The notes beneath the pieces were generated by a model. That model did no database searches. It saw nothing but the letters and a program-made list of their open reading frames with translations, and was not told the origin of the DNA. A program made the position numbers and the translations under genes. From the NCBI GenBank assembly GCA_043746815.1, contig JAYTQG010000100.1:1-24713 (forward strand): 24,713 nt of DNA, written 5' to 3'. The first letter of the stretch is position 1. Every line of letters starts with the position of its first letter. The stretch comes from JAYTQG01 sp043746815. GTDB lineage: Bacteria; Actinomycetota; Thermoleophilia; Miltoncostaeales; Miltoncostaeaceae. Of this stretch, positions 1 through 6,368 are shown in pieces.

Positions 1-19
1 ACCCTTCGCGCCCGATCCA

Positions 20-93
<74 letters not shown>

Positions 94-137
94 CTTCACA
101 TACGTCGGTCCTGGTCTGACTCGTTTCTTGGTGAGCC

Positions 138-770
138 GTGACGACGCACAGCAGCAGCCGCGTCTTCTGCCTCGTTGCGGATCCCCATCCCGTGGTCTGG
201 GATGGGATTCGTTCGATTGTCGGCGACGCAAGCCCCATTGTGATCGTGGCCGAGTCGTCCACAGGCGTCGAGACGGTGGCCCTCGCGGCCCGGCGGCGAC
301 CTGATCTGGCCCTGATCAGTTTGAATCTCGCCGGGCCGGACGGCGTCGAGACGATCGCTGAACTCCTGCGATCCAATCCCAATCTGATTGTGGTGGCCTT
401 CGTCGATGAAGGCCATATTCACCGAGTTACCGCGGCGGTTGACGCAGGTGCCGTCGGTGCCATCCTAAAGTCAAGCGCACCGGCAGCGATCCTGCGTGGT
501 CTCTGCGCCGCGGCCGCCGGACAGGGACTTCCTCCGGTGCTTGCGGAGAAATCTGGCACCCCCCTCGGTCATCTCGACTCCCTGAGTCCACGCGAGGTGC
601 AGATCCTCACGCTCCTCGCGTCCGGGCTGTCAAACCGCCAGATCGCAACACATTTGTACATTGGCGCCGAAACGGTGAAGACTCATGTTCGGCATATTTT
701 GGCGAAGCTCGAGGTCGACAGACGTTCTGCCGCAGTCGCATTTGCCCTGCGTAGCGGGCTTATTGACTAG
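138..770 (+). CDS. NarL/LuxR-family response-regulator-like protein with degenerate receiver site
   Basis: This 210-residue protein has the two-domain plan of NarL-type transcription regulators: an N-terminal receiver domain (about 8-125) and a C-terminal LuxR-type helix-turn-helix (about 147-207, beginning LSPREVQIL and containing GLSNRQIA and ETVKTHVRHIL). The start is GTG. The receiver retains the acidic pocket Asp15 and the Lys of GAILKSS, but the residue aligning with the phosphorylated Asp is Ser61 (ISLNLAGPDG where the family has MDLRMPGMDG), and the usual Thr/Ser switch position is also replaced. It therefore probably does not work by normal His-Asp phosphotransfer and may be ligand- or partner-controlled (inference). 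No histidine kinase is adjacent. Its targets are unknown. DNA binding through the LuxR domain is well supported. Confidence 0.88.
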   Translation: MTTHSSSRVFCLVADPHPVVWDGIRSIVGDASPIVIVAESSTGVETVALAARRRPDLALISLNLAGPDGVETIAELLRSNPNLIVVAFVDEGHIHRVTAAVDAGAVGAILKSSAPAAILRGLCAAAAGQGLPPVLAEKSGTPLGHLDSLSPREVQILTLLASGLSNRQIATHLYIGAETVKTHVRHILAKLEVDRRSAAVAFALRSGLID

Positions 771-821
771 TCCCAGGCCACGCAACACGGCGACTGTTCA
801 GCCGGAATTTTTCGCTTCGGG

Positions 822-1691
822 CTACTCGGCCTGCGGCCGTGCCCTTAGGCGCTCCACTGCGGAGGCCAGGCTTTCAGCATCCGGGAACCGGAGTTCCACG
901 ATCAGGGCATCCTTGGCTGCTGGCTTGATCCGAACGGGCACCGCAAAGGCACCGTAGAAGGCATCTGTTGCCTCGTCTGCAGCAGGTGAGACGACACGAC
1001 GGTCGGGTCGGCGTCGTTGCCCTTGGGTTGCAAGCGTTTCGACCGCACGGACCGACAGTCCCTCGCTGATAACGCGCTCGGCCAGGCGCCTGCGAGCGGC
1101 GGCGCCATCGGCCATCAGCACCGCCCGCGCGTGACCCTCAGAGATCTCACCATCCATCACCATTTGCTGGACTTCGTCGGGAAGCTCGAGGAGACGAACG
1201 AGGTTACTTACTGCCGGTCGACTCCGACCAAGCCGGTCCGCAACCGCCTGATGGGTCTGGCCAAAGTCTTCCAGAAGAATCGCAATTGCCCGGGCCACTT
1301 CGATGGCATTGAGGTCTTCGCGGACCATATTTTCGACGAGTCCGAGTTCGAGGCGCTCCCGCTCGTCCGCGTCGCGAATCAGGGCGGGAATCTCGGTGAG
1401 GCCAGCGGCTTGGGCGGCTCGCCAACGCCGTTCACCGGCAATCAGCTCGTATCGCCCGCCTGGAAGGGGGCGAACCACGATGGGTTGCACGAGGCCACTG
1501 GCCTCAATTGACGCAACAAGTGCCCTGAGCGCATCGGGGTCGATGGCTCGACGTGGCTGATCCGCGTTCGGGCGTATCGCATCGAGCGGCACGCGTTCCA
1601 GGCCAGATGCAGGGAGATGTGTGGACGAAGCCTGTCCGAGCAGGGCGTCCAACCCTCGACCAAGACGTGGGACTCCCGCGATATCAGGCAC
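822..1691 (-). CDS. parB: Chromosome-partitioning protein ParB (Spo0J family)
   Basis: The 289-residue protein is a CTP-dependent DNA clamp that loads at parS sites and organises the origin region for segregation. Visible motifs are the N-terminal RLGRGLDALLG, QPIVVRP (about 69-75), the arginine-rich CTPase motif GERRWRAA (about 86-93), ENMVREDLNAIE, which matches the family ENxxREDLNPIE box, and a helix-turn-helix around DRLGRSRPAVSN. The chosen start is GTG at 1691, overlapping the parA stop by 8 nt and placing the canonical N-terminus at residue 1. Upstream in-frame ATGs as far as 1868 would add about 59 residues lying over parA. It is the last gene of the leftward run and converges on the regulator gene ending at 770. 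Confidence 0.95.
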   Translation of the reverse strand: MPDIAGVPRLGRGLDALLGQASSTHLPASGLERVPLDAIRPNADQPRRAIDPDALRALVASIEASGLVQPIVVRPLPGGRYELIAGERRWRAAQAAGLTEIPALIRDADERERLELGLVENMVREDLNAIEVARAIAILLEDFGQTHQAVADRLGRSRPAVSNLVRLLELPDEVQQMVMDGEISEGHARAVLMADGAAARRRLAERVISEGLSVRAVETLATQGQRRRPDRRVVSPAADEATDAFYGAFAVPVRIKPAAKDALIVELRFPDAESLASAVERLRARPQAE

Positions 1692-2436
1692 GTGCCGCGA
1701 CCTCCTTGGCCACTTCGAAGTAGGCATCTGAACCGGCGCATATCGGGTCATATCGGATCGCCGGAAGCCCGTGAGATGGCGCCTCCGCGAGGCGAACATT
1801 CCTGGGTACGACCGTCGAGAAAACAAGGTCGCCGAAATGACGCCGCACCTCGGCAACAACCTCACCACTCACTCGAGTCCGAGCATCATGCATCGTCATC
1901 AGAATCCCGCAAACCCGCAGATTGCGATTAATCCCTTCCCGCACCGCGTCCAGAGTCTGCATCAGGCGGGTGAGCCCCTCGAGTGCGTAGTACTCGCACT
2001 GAACAGGAATGATGATGCGATCGGACGCCGCAAGCGCGTTGATCGTCAACAGGTCTAGCGATGGTGGGCAGTCCAAAAAGACAAACGAGTAGCGCTCATG
2101 GACGTCGGAAAGTGCGCGACTCAGGATCTGTTCGCGATCGGCTCGACCTGGAAGTTCCACAGCGGCGGCGGAAAGGTCCGGGCTACCGGGCAGGAGGTCG
2201 AGATTGTCGATCGTGGTTCCCCTGATCGCCTCGTCGATGTCCGCGCCGTCCAACACCACTTCCGCTGCACCAATGATCCCTTCCCGGGGGCCACCAAGCC
2301 CACTGGTGGCGTTCGCCTGAGGATCGATGTCCACGAGTAGCACCTTGCGGCCTGCCTCCGCAAGACAGGCGGCGAGATTGACAGCGGTGGTGGTCTTTCC
2401 GACGCCACCCTTCTGATTGACGACGGCGTAGATCAC
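1684..2436 (-). CDS. parA: Chromosome-partitioning ATPase ParA (Soj family)
   Basis: A 250-residue Walker-type ATPase of the ParA/MinD superfamily that binds nucleoid DNA as an ATP dimer and is stimulated by ParB to drive origin segregation. In many bacteria it also modulates DnaA (established for Soj). The deviant Walker A KGGVGKTT is at residues 9-16, LLVDIDPQAN is the Walker A' region, and FLDCPPSLDLLT follows. The length is typical of short chromosomal ParA proteins without an N-terminal HTH. The start is GTG at 2436, overlapping the rsmG stop in a GTGA arrangement; the 3' end overlaps parB by 8 nt, so the three genes are probably translationally coupled. Confidence 0.97.
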   Translation of the reverse strand: MIYAVVNQKGGVGKTTTAVNLAACLAEAGRKVLLVDIDPQANATSGLGGPREGIIGAAEVVLDGADIDEAIRGTTIDNLDLLPGSPDLSAAAVELPGRADREQILSRALSDVHERYSFVFLDCPPSLDLLTINALAASDRIIIPVQCEYYALEGLTRLMQTLDAVREGINRNLRVCGILMTMHDARTRVSGEVVAEVRRHFGDLVFSTVVPRNVRLAEAPSHGLPAIRYDPICAGSDAYFEVAKEVAARA

Positions 2437-3143
2437 AGAAGCGGACGGTGCGCGGCACGTCCATCGCGGCGCGGGAAGCGGTCCGGGGTCTCGCTCACAC
2501 GATCAAAGGCATGAAGGTGGCGCTCTGCGCCGGGAAATGGCTGCACTGAGATAACTTGCCCAGGCGCAAAGCCAAGGATCTCAGCAACTGCATCACCCCG
2601 ATCCTCTTCGGCGATCACTCGTGGACCGCGCCAGGCAACGAAGCGACCGTCGGTGGACAAGAGTGGTGCGGCGAGCTCGATCACGGTCGAAAGGCTACCG
2701 ACCGCACGGGCAGTCGCGATGTTCCATTGGCCACGCTGGCGAAGGGCCAGGGACTCGGCTCGGTCGTGAATCACGCGCACATTCGAGAGGGTCGCGGATG
2801 CGCGTCGCAGCCAATCCGCTTTTCTCCCTTCCGCTTCCAGCAGTGACACCTCAAGACCCGGACAGGCAGCGGCAAGCGCAAGACCAGGAAACCCCGAACC
2901 CGAGCCGATGTCGATGAGCTGGCCGGTTACAGGGATAAGCCCAGCCCCGAGCGCGCTGAGACTGTCAGCGAGGTGACGTTCGACGGCAGCATCCGGATCG
3001 CTGATGCGTGTCAGGTTCTGGGATTCGCCTGCCAACGCCTCAAGAATTCCGAGGAGAACGGCGGCTACCTCCGCGGGAAGGGTGACACCCATCTCGGCGC
3101 ACCGCTCCAGAAGAAGTCCGGTGTTCCCAAGAGCGTGTTTCAC
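2433..3143 (-). CDS. rsmG: 16S rRNA (guanine-527-N7)-methyltransferase RsmG
   Basis: RsmG/GidB methylates N7 of G527 in 16S rRNA using S-adenosylmethionine. The SAM-binding signature LIDIGSGSGFPGLALA is clear, preceded by the conserved NLTRISDPDAAVERHLADSL and followed by LLEAEGRKADWLRR and ATARAVGSL. The reading frame is open back to 3236, but that would overlap jag by about 80 nt. GTG at 3143, 13 nt after the jag stop, gives a 236-residue protein with the expected N-terminal spacing before the NLTRI motif. No strong Shine-Dalgarno is visible, so the exact start is uncertain. The 3' end overlaps parA by 4 nt. Confidence 0.94.
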   Translation of the reverse strand: MKHALGNTGLLLERCAEMGVTLPAEVAAVLLGILEALAGESQNLTRISDPDAAVERHLADSLSALGAGLIPVTGQLIDIGSGSGFPGLALAAACPGLEVSLLEAEGRKADWLRRASATLSNVRVIHDRAESLALRQRGQWNIATARAVGSLSTVIELAAPLLSTDGRFVAWRGPRVIAEEDRGDAVAEILGFAPGQVISVQPFPGAERHLHAFDRVSETPDRFPRRDGRAAHRPLL

Positions 3144-3151
3144 GTCGAACC
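3136..3151. promoter_or_regulatory. Degenerate parS-like ParB-binding site
   Basis: The 16-mer TGTTTCACGTCGAACC matches the widely conserved parS palindrome TGTTTCACGTGAAACA at 13 of 16 positions. The left half (TGTTTCAC) is perfect and the right half has three mismatches. It lies over the proposed rsmG start codon, about 1.5 kb from parB. Origin-proximal parS sites near parAB are usual, but half-site quality leaves real doubt. Confidence 0.35.
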
Positions 3152-3156
3152 CGTGG

Positions 3157-3621
3157 CTACGAACCCAAGTCGTCAATGCGCTCGACAATGATCCGACGAC
3201 GGGGCTCGTCGCCCTCACTTCGCGTCGACACCCCACCGATTTCCTTCAGGGCGATGTGCACGATCCGCCGGTCGTGCGGATTCATCGGGTCGAGCTCGAT
3301 CTCGTCGCCGGTCTCGACTGCTTCAGCGGCCGCCCGTGTTGCCAAGCGCTCCAACGCCGCCCGGTGGCGCGCGCGATACCCGCCTGCATCGACCACGATC
3401 TGTCGACCGCGATCCACCCGCCGAACCGCCTGGAGGGCAACTACTTGAAGCGCCTCGATCAGCTCGCCGTGTCGATCAAGTAGACGTGCCACACCGGGTC
3501 CATCTAATTCTCCGACCAGGCTGTCGTCTTCGCCGGTCCGCACAGTGACGACGCAATCAAGCTCCAGGCCGACATTTACGGCCTCGAGGAGACCCTCCAG
3601 GACACTGTTCGACTCGATCAC
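3157..3621 (-). CDS. jag: Jag/KhpB-like RNA-binding protein (KH and R3H domains)
   Basis: The 154-residue protein occupies the standard position between yidC and rsmG. It shows a KH-like region (DGPGVARLLDRHGELIEALQ followed by a VVDAGGYRARHR strand-helix) and a C-terminal R3H domain (IELDPMNPHDRRIVHIAL, then RRRIIVERI). KhpB/Jag family proteins bind RNA and in Gram-positive bacteria influence cell elongation and division. The long N-terminal Jag_N domain with linker found in some Firmicutes is not visible, so this is the short form. The start is GTG at 3621, overlapping the yidC stop by 4 nt. Confidence 0.92.
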   Translation of the reverse strand: MIESNSVLEGLLEAVNVGLELDCVVTVRTGEDDSLVGELDGPGVARLLDRHGELIEALQVVALQAVRRVDRGRQIVVDAGGYRARHRAALERLATRAAAEAVETGDEIELDPMNPHDRRIVHIALKEIGGVSTRSEGDEPRRRIIVERIDDLGS

Positions 3622-4601
3622 TGCGTGCTTCCCTTCTTCGGTGGACGGCGCCGTGGTGGTGGACTGCCAGCCGAGGCGGAGGCACCACCCTTTGGACGGG
3701 GTCGGCGCTTGGTCTCGTTATCTGAGCCGCCGCCCGAACTCGGCCTGGCGGAGCTCTCGTGAGCTTTTGCTGGCACGTCCGTCGTGTCAACGTCGTTGGT
3801 TGATGGTTGCGCGGCCGCTTGCATGGCCTCAAGCCGTGCCCGCCATCCTTTCGGCGCTTCGCCAGCAATGGTCCGCGACGGCGGAGTGGGCGTACCAGCT
3901 CCATTCGCCAACACCATCGCCGGTCCAATCTTCTTCTTCAGGACGAGCTGCTGACCGCATGTCCAGAGGTTGGTGGTCACCCAATAGATCAAGAGCCCGG
4001 CCGTGATGTTCGGGTAGACGAGCACCAAGAGCGTGATGACGATGGGCGCAAACCGCATTAGCCATCGCTGAAACTTCGGTGTCGCCGGGGTGGCACTCAC
4101 CTCGAAGGACAGCAACTGCGACAGCCCGTAGACGAATAGCAGAACAACCGCACCCCACCCGATGCTTTTCACGCCTGCTGAGATATCAGGAACGATCCCC
4201 AGGAAGCCAAGATCTGCCCCCTTCGAAACATGTTCCGAAAAGTTCCTCAACGAGTAGAACAGACCAAGAAAGATCGGCGCCTGGAAGACCAGGGGCAGGC
4301 ACGAAGCAAACGGGTTGATCTCGTGTTCCTTGTAAAACGCCATCAGTTCCTGCTGCTGACGCGGCTTGTCGCCCGCGTACTTCTGCTGGAGGGCTTTGAT
4401 CTGTGGTCCGGCTTCCTGCATGTGACGCATCGAACGCAACTGCTTCACCGCGAGCGGAACGAGCGCCAGTCTGACCAGAATCGTCAGGACGACAATGGCC
4501 CATCCGTACGTCAGGTGACCCGTGTCGTGGAGCCACTTGATGACCCACGTCAACCCGTTTTCGATGGGAGTCAGCGGATTCAGACTGATGCTGAGCATCA
4601 T
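3618..4601 (-). CDS. yidC: Membrane protein insertase YidC/OxaI
   Basis: YidC inserts and folds inner-membrane proteins alone or with SecYEG. The protein is about 327 residues from the ATG at 4601, which overlaps the yidD stop as ATGA. The frame stays open to 4676, but the extra 25 residues lie inside yidD. Transmembrane segments appear at about 33-52 (with the conserved groove Arg44 in VLTILVRLALVPL), then after INPFASCLPLVFQAPIFLGLFYSL, around WGAVVLLFVYGL, and FAPIVITLLVLVYP with LLIYWVTTNLW. It lacks the large periplasmic domain of Gram-negative YidC, fitting the Gram-positive Oxa1-like form. The tail after about residue 230 is long, hydrophilic and very basic (KRRPRPKGG, PPPRRRPPKKG), typical of ribosome-contacting C-termini. 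Confidence 0.96.
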   Translation of the reverse strand: MMLSISLNPLTPIENGLTWVIKWLHDTGHLTYGWAIVVLTILVRLALVPLAVKQLRSMRHMQEAGPQIKALQQKYAGDKPRQQQELMAFYKEHEINPFASCLPLVFQAPIFLGLFYSLRNFSEHVSKGADLGFLGIVPDISAGVKSIGWGAVVLLFVYGLSQLLSFEVSATPATPKFQRWLMRFAPIVITLLVLVYPNITAGLLIYWVTTNLWTCGQQLVLKKKIGPAMVLANGAGTPTPPSRTIAGEAPKGWRARLEAMQAAAQPSTNDVDTTDVPAKAHESSARPSSGGGSDNETKRRPRPKGGASASAGSPPPRRRPPKKGSTQ

Positions 4602-4828
4602 GGGGCGACCCCCCTCGGATAGCCGGGATAGTCCACGCCACCTCCACTCCATGGATTGCAACGAAGTATCCGCCACACGGCGAGCGCAGATCCAACCACG
4701 GCTCCACGCTGACGAAGCGCAAGCGCGGCGTATTCAGAGCACGTGGGGTAGTAGCGACAGCGGCGGGGAAACATGCCTGAAACGGCCCGTTGGTAGACCC
4801 GGATCACACCGACGAGCAGCCCCGTCAT
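4598..4828 (-). CDS. yidD: Membrane protein insertion efficiency factor YidD
   Basis: This 76-residue protein of the YidD (DUF37, haemolysin-like) family is believed to assist YidC-dependent membrane insertion. The family signature is clear: VYQRAVSGMFPRRCRYYPTC is followed by SEYAALAL, with paired Cys residues, then WRILRCNPWSGGGVDY. The start ATG at 4828 overlaps the rnpA stop by 4 nt, and its own stop overlaps the yidC start, so rnpA, yidD and yidC are likely coupled. Confidence 0.95.
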   Translation of the reverse strand: MTGLLVGVIRVYQRAVSGMFPRRCRYYPTCSEYAALALRQRGAVVGSALAVWRILRCNPWSGGGVDYPGYPRGVAP

Positions 4829-5226
4829 GAGGCAGTCCGCTGACTCAGGCGGTGAATGAGCTCCGCGAGTCGCTCGCCAAGGACCAGGCTTCCGTGCTGA
4901 TCGAGGTACCCGGCCACGCCGGGGCGAGCGATCACGACCACGTCAGTGTCAGCACCAAGCTCCTGCCCATGAACGGCGAATTGTTCGCGAATGACCCGTT
5001 TCACACGGTTCCGAGCAACAGCGTCGCCAACTTTTCGGGAAACAGACAGGCCCAGTCGAGGGCCCTCGCTCCCTTCTGGCCTGGAGAACGCGTACATGAC
5101 GAGATGCCGGTTTGCGACCGAATGGCCGCGGCGGTAGACCGAGTCAAAGTCACCCGAGCGCGAAAGACGCCGACGCGCGACCCGTGGACCACCGCCCGTG
5201 CTCGTACTAGGCGGAGAGCTTGGCAC
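4825..5226 (-). CDS. rnpA: Ribonuclease P protein component
   Basis: RnpA is the small basic protein subunit of RNase P, which removes 5' leaders from tRNA precursors together with the catalytic RNA. The family N-terminus RRLSRSGDFDSVYRRGHS and the RNR box (GLSVSRKVGDAVARNRVKR, then VIREQF) are present. The GTG at 5226 is the only canonical start before the conserved region; it adds a Ser/Pro/Gly-rich leader of about 16 residues and overlaps rpmH by 20 nt. An overlap between rpmH and rnpA is known in some thermophiles, and here it is modest. The length is 133 residues. Confidence 0.95.
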   Translation of the reverse strand: MPSSPPSTSTGGGPRVARRRLSRSGDFDSVYRRGHSVANRHLVMYAFSRPEGSEGPRLGLSVSRKVGDAVARNRVKRVIREQFAVHGQELGADTDVVVIARPGVAGYLDQHGSLVLGERLAELIHRLSQRTAS

Positions 5227-5341
5227 GGCCTTTCGCGCGACGGCGCGACAACACGGCCCGCCCAGCCTTCGTGCTCATTCGCTTGCGAAAACCGTGTGTC
5301 TTGCTGCGCTTACGGGTATTCGGCTGGTACGTACGTTTCAC
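5207..5341 (-). CDS. rpmH: 50S ribosomal protein L34
   Basis: A 44-residue, very basic protein matching L34 throughout: KRTYQPNTRKRSKTHGFRKR, then MSTKAGRAVLSRRRAKGRAK. The start is GTG at 5341, preceded on the minus strand by GAGGAG with a 6-nt spacer. The frame is open upstream to 5398, but those 19 residues have no L34 counterpart. It is the first gene of the leftward origin-flanking run and borders the DnaA-box spacer. Confidence 0.98.
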   Translation of the reverse strand: MKRTYQPNTRKRSKTHGFRKRMSTKAGRAVLSRRRAKGRAKLSA

Positions 5342-5347
5342 TTGGAG

Positions 5348-5353
5348 CTCCTC
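5348..5353 (-). promoter_or_regulatory. Ribosome-binding site of rpmH
   Basis: On the minus strand GAGGAG lies 6 nt upstream of the GTG at 5341. It is one of only two strong Shine-Dalgarno sequences I find in the window and fixes the L34 start at the short form. Confidence 0.85.
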
Positions 5354-5449
5354 AAGGGTGAACGATCGCGGCGCACACACGCCGGATGAGGTCCTCACTG
5401 GAGACTACCAGCCAGCGGGAATCCTGGTCATCGCCCTCGGCCACTCCCG

Positions 5450-5481
5450 TTCTCCACACCTGTGGAGAAGACTGTGGAGAA
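5450..5481. promoter_or_regulatory. Cluster of three variant DnaA boxes including a perfect inverted pair
   Basis: TTCTCCACA (5450-5458) and its exact reverse complement TGTGGAGAA (5461-5469) form a 9-bp inverted repeat with a 2-nt centre. A third copy, TGTGGAGAA, follows at 5473-5481. Each differs from TTATCCACA at one base. Pairing, repetition and the neighbouring T-rich tract support DnaA binding. A hairpin or another dimeric regulator's operator is an alternative. Confidence 0.65.
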
Positions 5482-5522
5482 GTTTTTTGCTGGGGTTTTT
5501 GCAGGTCTTTTCATTCGCTGGT

Positions 5523-5540
5523 GCCGCCGCCGCCGCCGCC
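5523..5540. repeat. (GCC)6 trinucleotide repeat
   Basis: Six uninterrupted GCC units lie in the non-coding origin spacer, between the inverted DnaA-box cluster and the consensus box. No coding role is apparent. Such a tract could vary in length and change box phasing (inference). Confidence 0.9.
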
Positions 5541-5575
5541 GATTGACGCGTATTTCTCGCTTACACGGCATTTGG

Positions 5576-5584
5576 TTATCCACA
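5576..5584 (+). promoter_or_regulatory. Consensus DnaA box
   Basis: TTATCCACA is an exact match to the E. coli/B. subtilis consensus DnaA box. It sits 53 bp upstream of the GHKL-ATPase gene, where it could serve in initiation or in autoregulation of the dnaA transcript. Confidence 0.75.
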
Positions 5585-5636
5585 GGGGCAACAAACCGGT
5601 TTTCTGGGCATCGGACAAGCGTAGATTCACCGCCCG

Positions 5637-6368
5637 ATGATCTCCGCCGCGCCCGCTCTCCGTCCTCCTACCGCCCTCGCCACGACCGGCGACACCCTCG
5701 TTGCCCGAGTCGCTCGACACAGCGTGAGCGACTCGCCACCGATGATTTTCGATGTGGTTGCGGACCACACCCAGGGCATGATCGAACGGCTCTTCGAGTA
5801 TGTGGCAAACGAGGCCTGTCTCCCTTGCGTCGCAATTCGGGAGGTCATCGAGAATCTGGTCCACGCGGACTTCATGGGCGCCCTCGTAAGCATTCTTGAC
5901 AACGGCGAGACAATTCGTGTCGCCGACCTCGGCCCAGGCATCGCGAACGCCGACCTGGCACTCGAACCGGGGTACACCACCGCGACCACCCAAATGCGAA
6001 CATTCATCCGCGGAGTGGGATGTGGACTCTCTCTCGCGAAGTCTGTGATGGAAACTGGGGGCGGACACCTCTCCATTTCTGACAACCTTGGACATGGCGC
6101 GGTCATCACACTGCATGGTGCTGGCGACATGTCGCCTCGAGAACACCGGACACCCGAGATTTCGCAGGAGGCGAGACTCATCATGGCACTGCTTACTGAG
6201 GTTGGATCGGCTGGCGTAGATACGCTGGCCGAGGAACTTCTCCTCGAGACCTCCAACTGTGGACGTGAGCTTGTTCTCTTGGAGCATCGGGGACTCGTTA
6301 GTCGTTCACCGGATGGCTCTCGTGGACTGACACGCCGGGGCAGCGACCTCATTACGAGCCTCTTTTGA
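5637..6368 (+). CDS. GHKL-type ATPase with C-terminal winged helix, coupled to dnaA
   Basis: I do not recognise a named family for this 243-residue protein. Residues about 40-162 carry the full Bergerat ATP-binding fold of histidine kinases and anti-sigma kinases: an N box (IREVIENLVH, with Glu69 and Asn73), a G1 box DLGPGI (97-102), a lid ending in GVGCGLSLAK (126-135), then GGGHLSI and GHGAVITL. No phosphoacceptor-His (DHp) region, transmembrane segment or sensor domain is visible. Residues about 173-243 look like a winged helix (LTEVGSAGVDTLAEEL, LLEHRGLVSR, LTRRGSDLI). Its TGA stop overlaps the TTG start of dnaA by 4 nt, so the two are probably co-translated. A nucleotide-sensing regulator of dnaA or of origin firing is a reasonable inference. 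An RsbW-like partner-switching kinase is an alternative. Confidence 0.85.
   Translation: MISAAPALRPPTALATTGDTLVARVARHSVSDSPPMIFDVVADHTQGMIERLFEYVANEACLPCVAIREVIENLVHADFMGALVSILDNGETIRVADLGPGIANADLALEPGYTTATTQMRTFIRGVGCGLSLAKSVMETGGGHLSISDNLGHGAVITLHGAGDMSPREHRTPEISQEARLIMALLTEVGSAGVDTLAEELLLETSNCGRELVLLEHRGLVSRSPDGSRGLTRRGSDLITSLF

Larger units (their letters stand above)
5342..5636. other. Putative origin spacer, left arm (rpmH to GHKL-ATPase gene)
   Basis: This 295-bp non-coding spacer between divergent transcription units holds four DnaA-box-like 9-mers: TTCTCCACA at 5450-5458 (plus), 5461-5469 (minus) and 5473-5481 (minus), and the perfect consensus TTATCCACA at 5576-5584 (plus). A T-rich stretch (5481-5514, with runs TTTTTT, TTTTT and TTTT) adjoins the boxes and could serve as an unwinding element. 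A (GCC)6 run follows. The position between rpmH and dnaA is a classic oriC location. Promoters for both flanking units should also lie here, but I cannot place them convincingly. Confidence 0.7.

Noticed and set aside
771..821. Bidirectional terminator between the regulator gene and parB
   Set aside because: Only a weak, bulged stem around a T run can be drawn, not enough to support a terminator call.
3144..3236. Longer rsmG start at 3236
   Set aside because: It would overlap jag by about 80 nt and adds residues with no RsmG counterpart; GTG 3143 fits the family N-terminus better.
5511..6287. 258-codon minus-strand reading frame opposite the GHKL-ATPase gene
   Set aside because: The plus-strand frame carries ordered GHKL motifs and couples to dnaA; the antisense frame has none.
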